Source: Pyrocephalus nanus (taxonomy: Eukaryota; Chordata; Aves; Passeriformes; Tyrannidae). Taken from it: 64,000 nt of DNA. The translations under genes and the position numbers were made by a program. Of this stretch, positions 63,470 to 64,000 are shown piece by piece (position 1 is the first letter of the stretch; every line of letters starts with the position of its first letter). The stretch covers positions 13,689,226-13,753,225 of the forward strand of contig CM076261.1 in assembly GCA_038380795.1 (NCBI GenBank), in the 5' to 3' direction. The notes under the pieces are model-generated. The model was given only the letters and a program-made list of their open reading frames with translations, was not told where the DNA came from and did not search any database.

Positions 63470-63900
63470 TCCCTCTCAGCCTTCCAACACAAAGGGGATA
63501 TTGTGCAGAGCAGTTGCTGCATGTCCCCTTCTCCCTTTGCCTTGCTGCCTGGGAGCAGGTGGCTGCTACACAATGGAAGCCAGGCTGGGGCCATGGCCCA
63601 GGCAGGGCATGAAACAGGCAACAGCCCAGGGAACCTCAGCAGAGCCAGGGTAGGGTCTGGGGAATACCATGCTAAGTGAGGTAGAGTCAACTCTAGAGTC
63701 AGACTGGGATGTCCAGTCAGGAAGGCAGTACTGCTGGAGACAAGACTGCCTGCCACACAGGTCAGGCTCAGTCTAAGCCCCTGGGCCCAAAGGCAGGAAG
63801 CACATTTTGGGAAGCATAGGCTGAGGCTTCTCAGGTCAATGGAGACTTGTTGAAGTCCTCAGGGCTCTGAGACTCGGCTTTGTGGTCAAATAAATCAAGT
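63470..63900. other. GC-richer block of unknown identity
   Basis: About 430 bp clearly richer in G and C than the rest of the window, with purine-rich phrases such as GGCCCAGGCAGGGC and GCAGAGCCAGGGTAGGG. It ends in a plus-strand AATAAA at 63889-63894. Open frames on both strands (63391-63653 plus, 63433-63756 minus) show no protein family. Possibilities are an ERV LTR of a family I do not recognise, a terminal exon of a noncoding transcript, or a small isolated GC island. Confidence 0.4.
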
Positions 63901-64000
63901 ATTAAGGGTCATTCTTAGCATAGTCTCTATTGATTTCTCCTCAGGCAGCATTGACATAATTCCATTTTTTTCTCACTGAGATAAAGGCGTTTTATACTGC
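63901..64000. other. Noncoding sequence to the window edge
   Basis: Nothing recognised in the last 100 bp. Confidence 0.5.

Overview
The window looks like an AT-rich, gene-poor stretch of a bird chromosome. No protein-coding gene, tRNA or rRNA can be supported from the sequence. The avian assignment rests on several CR1 LINE fragments, one with the typical CR1 3' tail of ATTCTATG-like octamers, and on long terminal repeats (LTRs) that resemble avian endogenous retroviruses. The resemblance of some LTRs and of the best CR1 copy to passerine families suggests a songbird. All family assignments come from recalled family sequence and were not searched. Only the repeats are clearly identifiable. 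Most of the remaining DNA is unannotated intergenic or deep intronic sequence, with many low-complexity A/C- or T/G-rich tracts.

Layout. At 1-2150 an old minus-strand CR1 is split by an insertion of about 1.8 kb that carries internal direct repeats and looks like a decayed LTR element. At 7950-9040 a plus-strand CR1 keeps endonuclease-region and 3'-end sequence but has lost the reverse transcriptase in between. A 300-bp A/C tract lies at 10647-10963. At 21225-21640 there is a minus-strand CR1 3' end next to a T/G tract. Two plus-strand LTRs of one family sit at about 23180-23717 and 54800-55357. A complete solo LTR at 28999-29976 begins TG, ends CA and is flanked by a perfect 5-bp duplication (AGAAT). 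A 5'-truncated LTR of another avian family lies at about 34695-35219. The best-preserved CR1 copy, at about 41553-42859, still shows the reverse transcriptase motifs and the C-terminal part of ORF2 but is broken by a stop codon and frameshifts. Two short CR1 3' ends lie at 52285-52384 and 58062-58128.

The elements are dead copies and do not work together as a system. I found no sign of a new biological system. The points most worth checking are the nested insertion at the left edge, the solo LTR with its target-site duplication, the recurring strand-asymmetric A/C tracts, and an unexplained GC-richer block at about 63470-63900.
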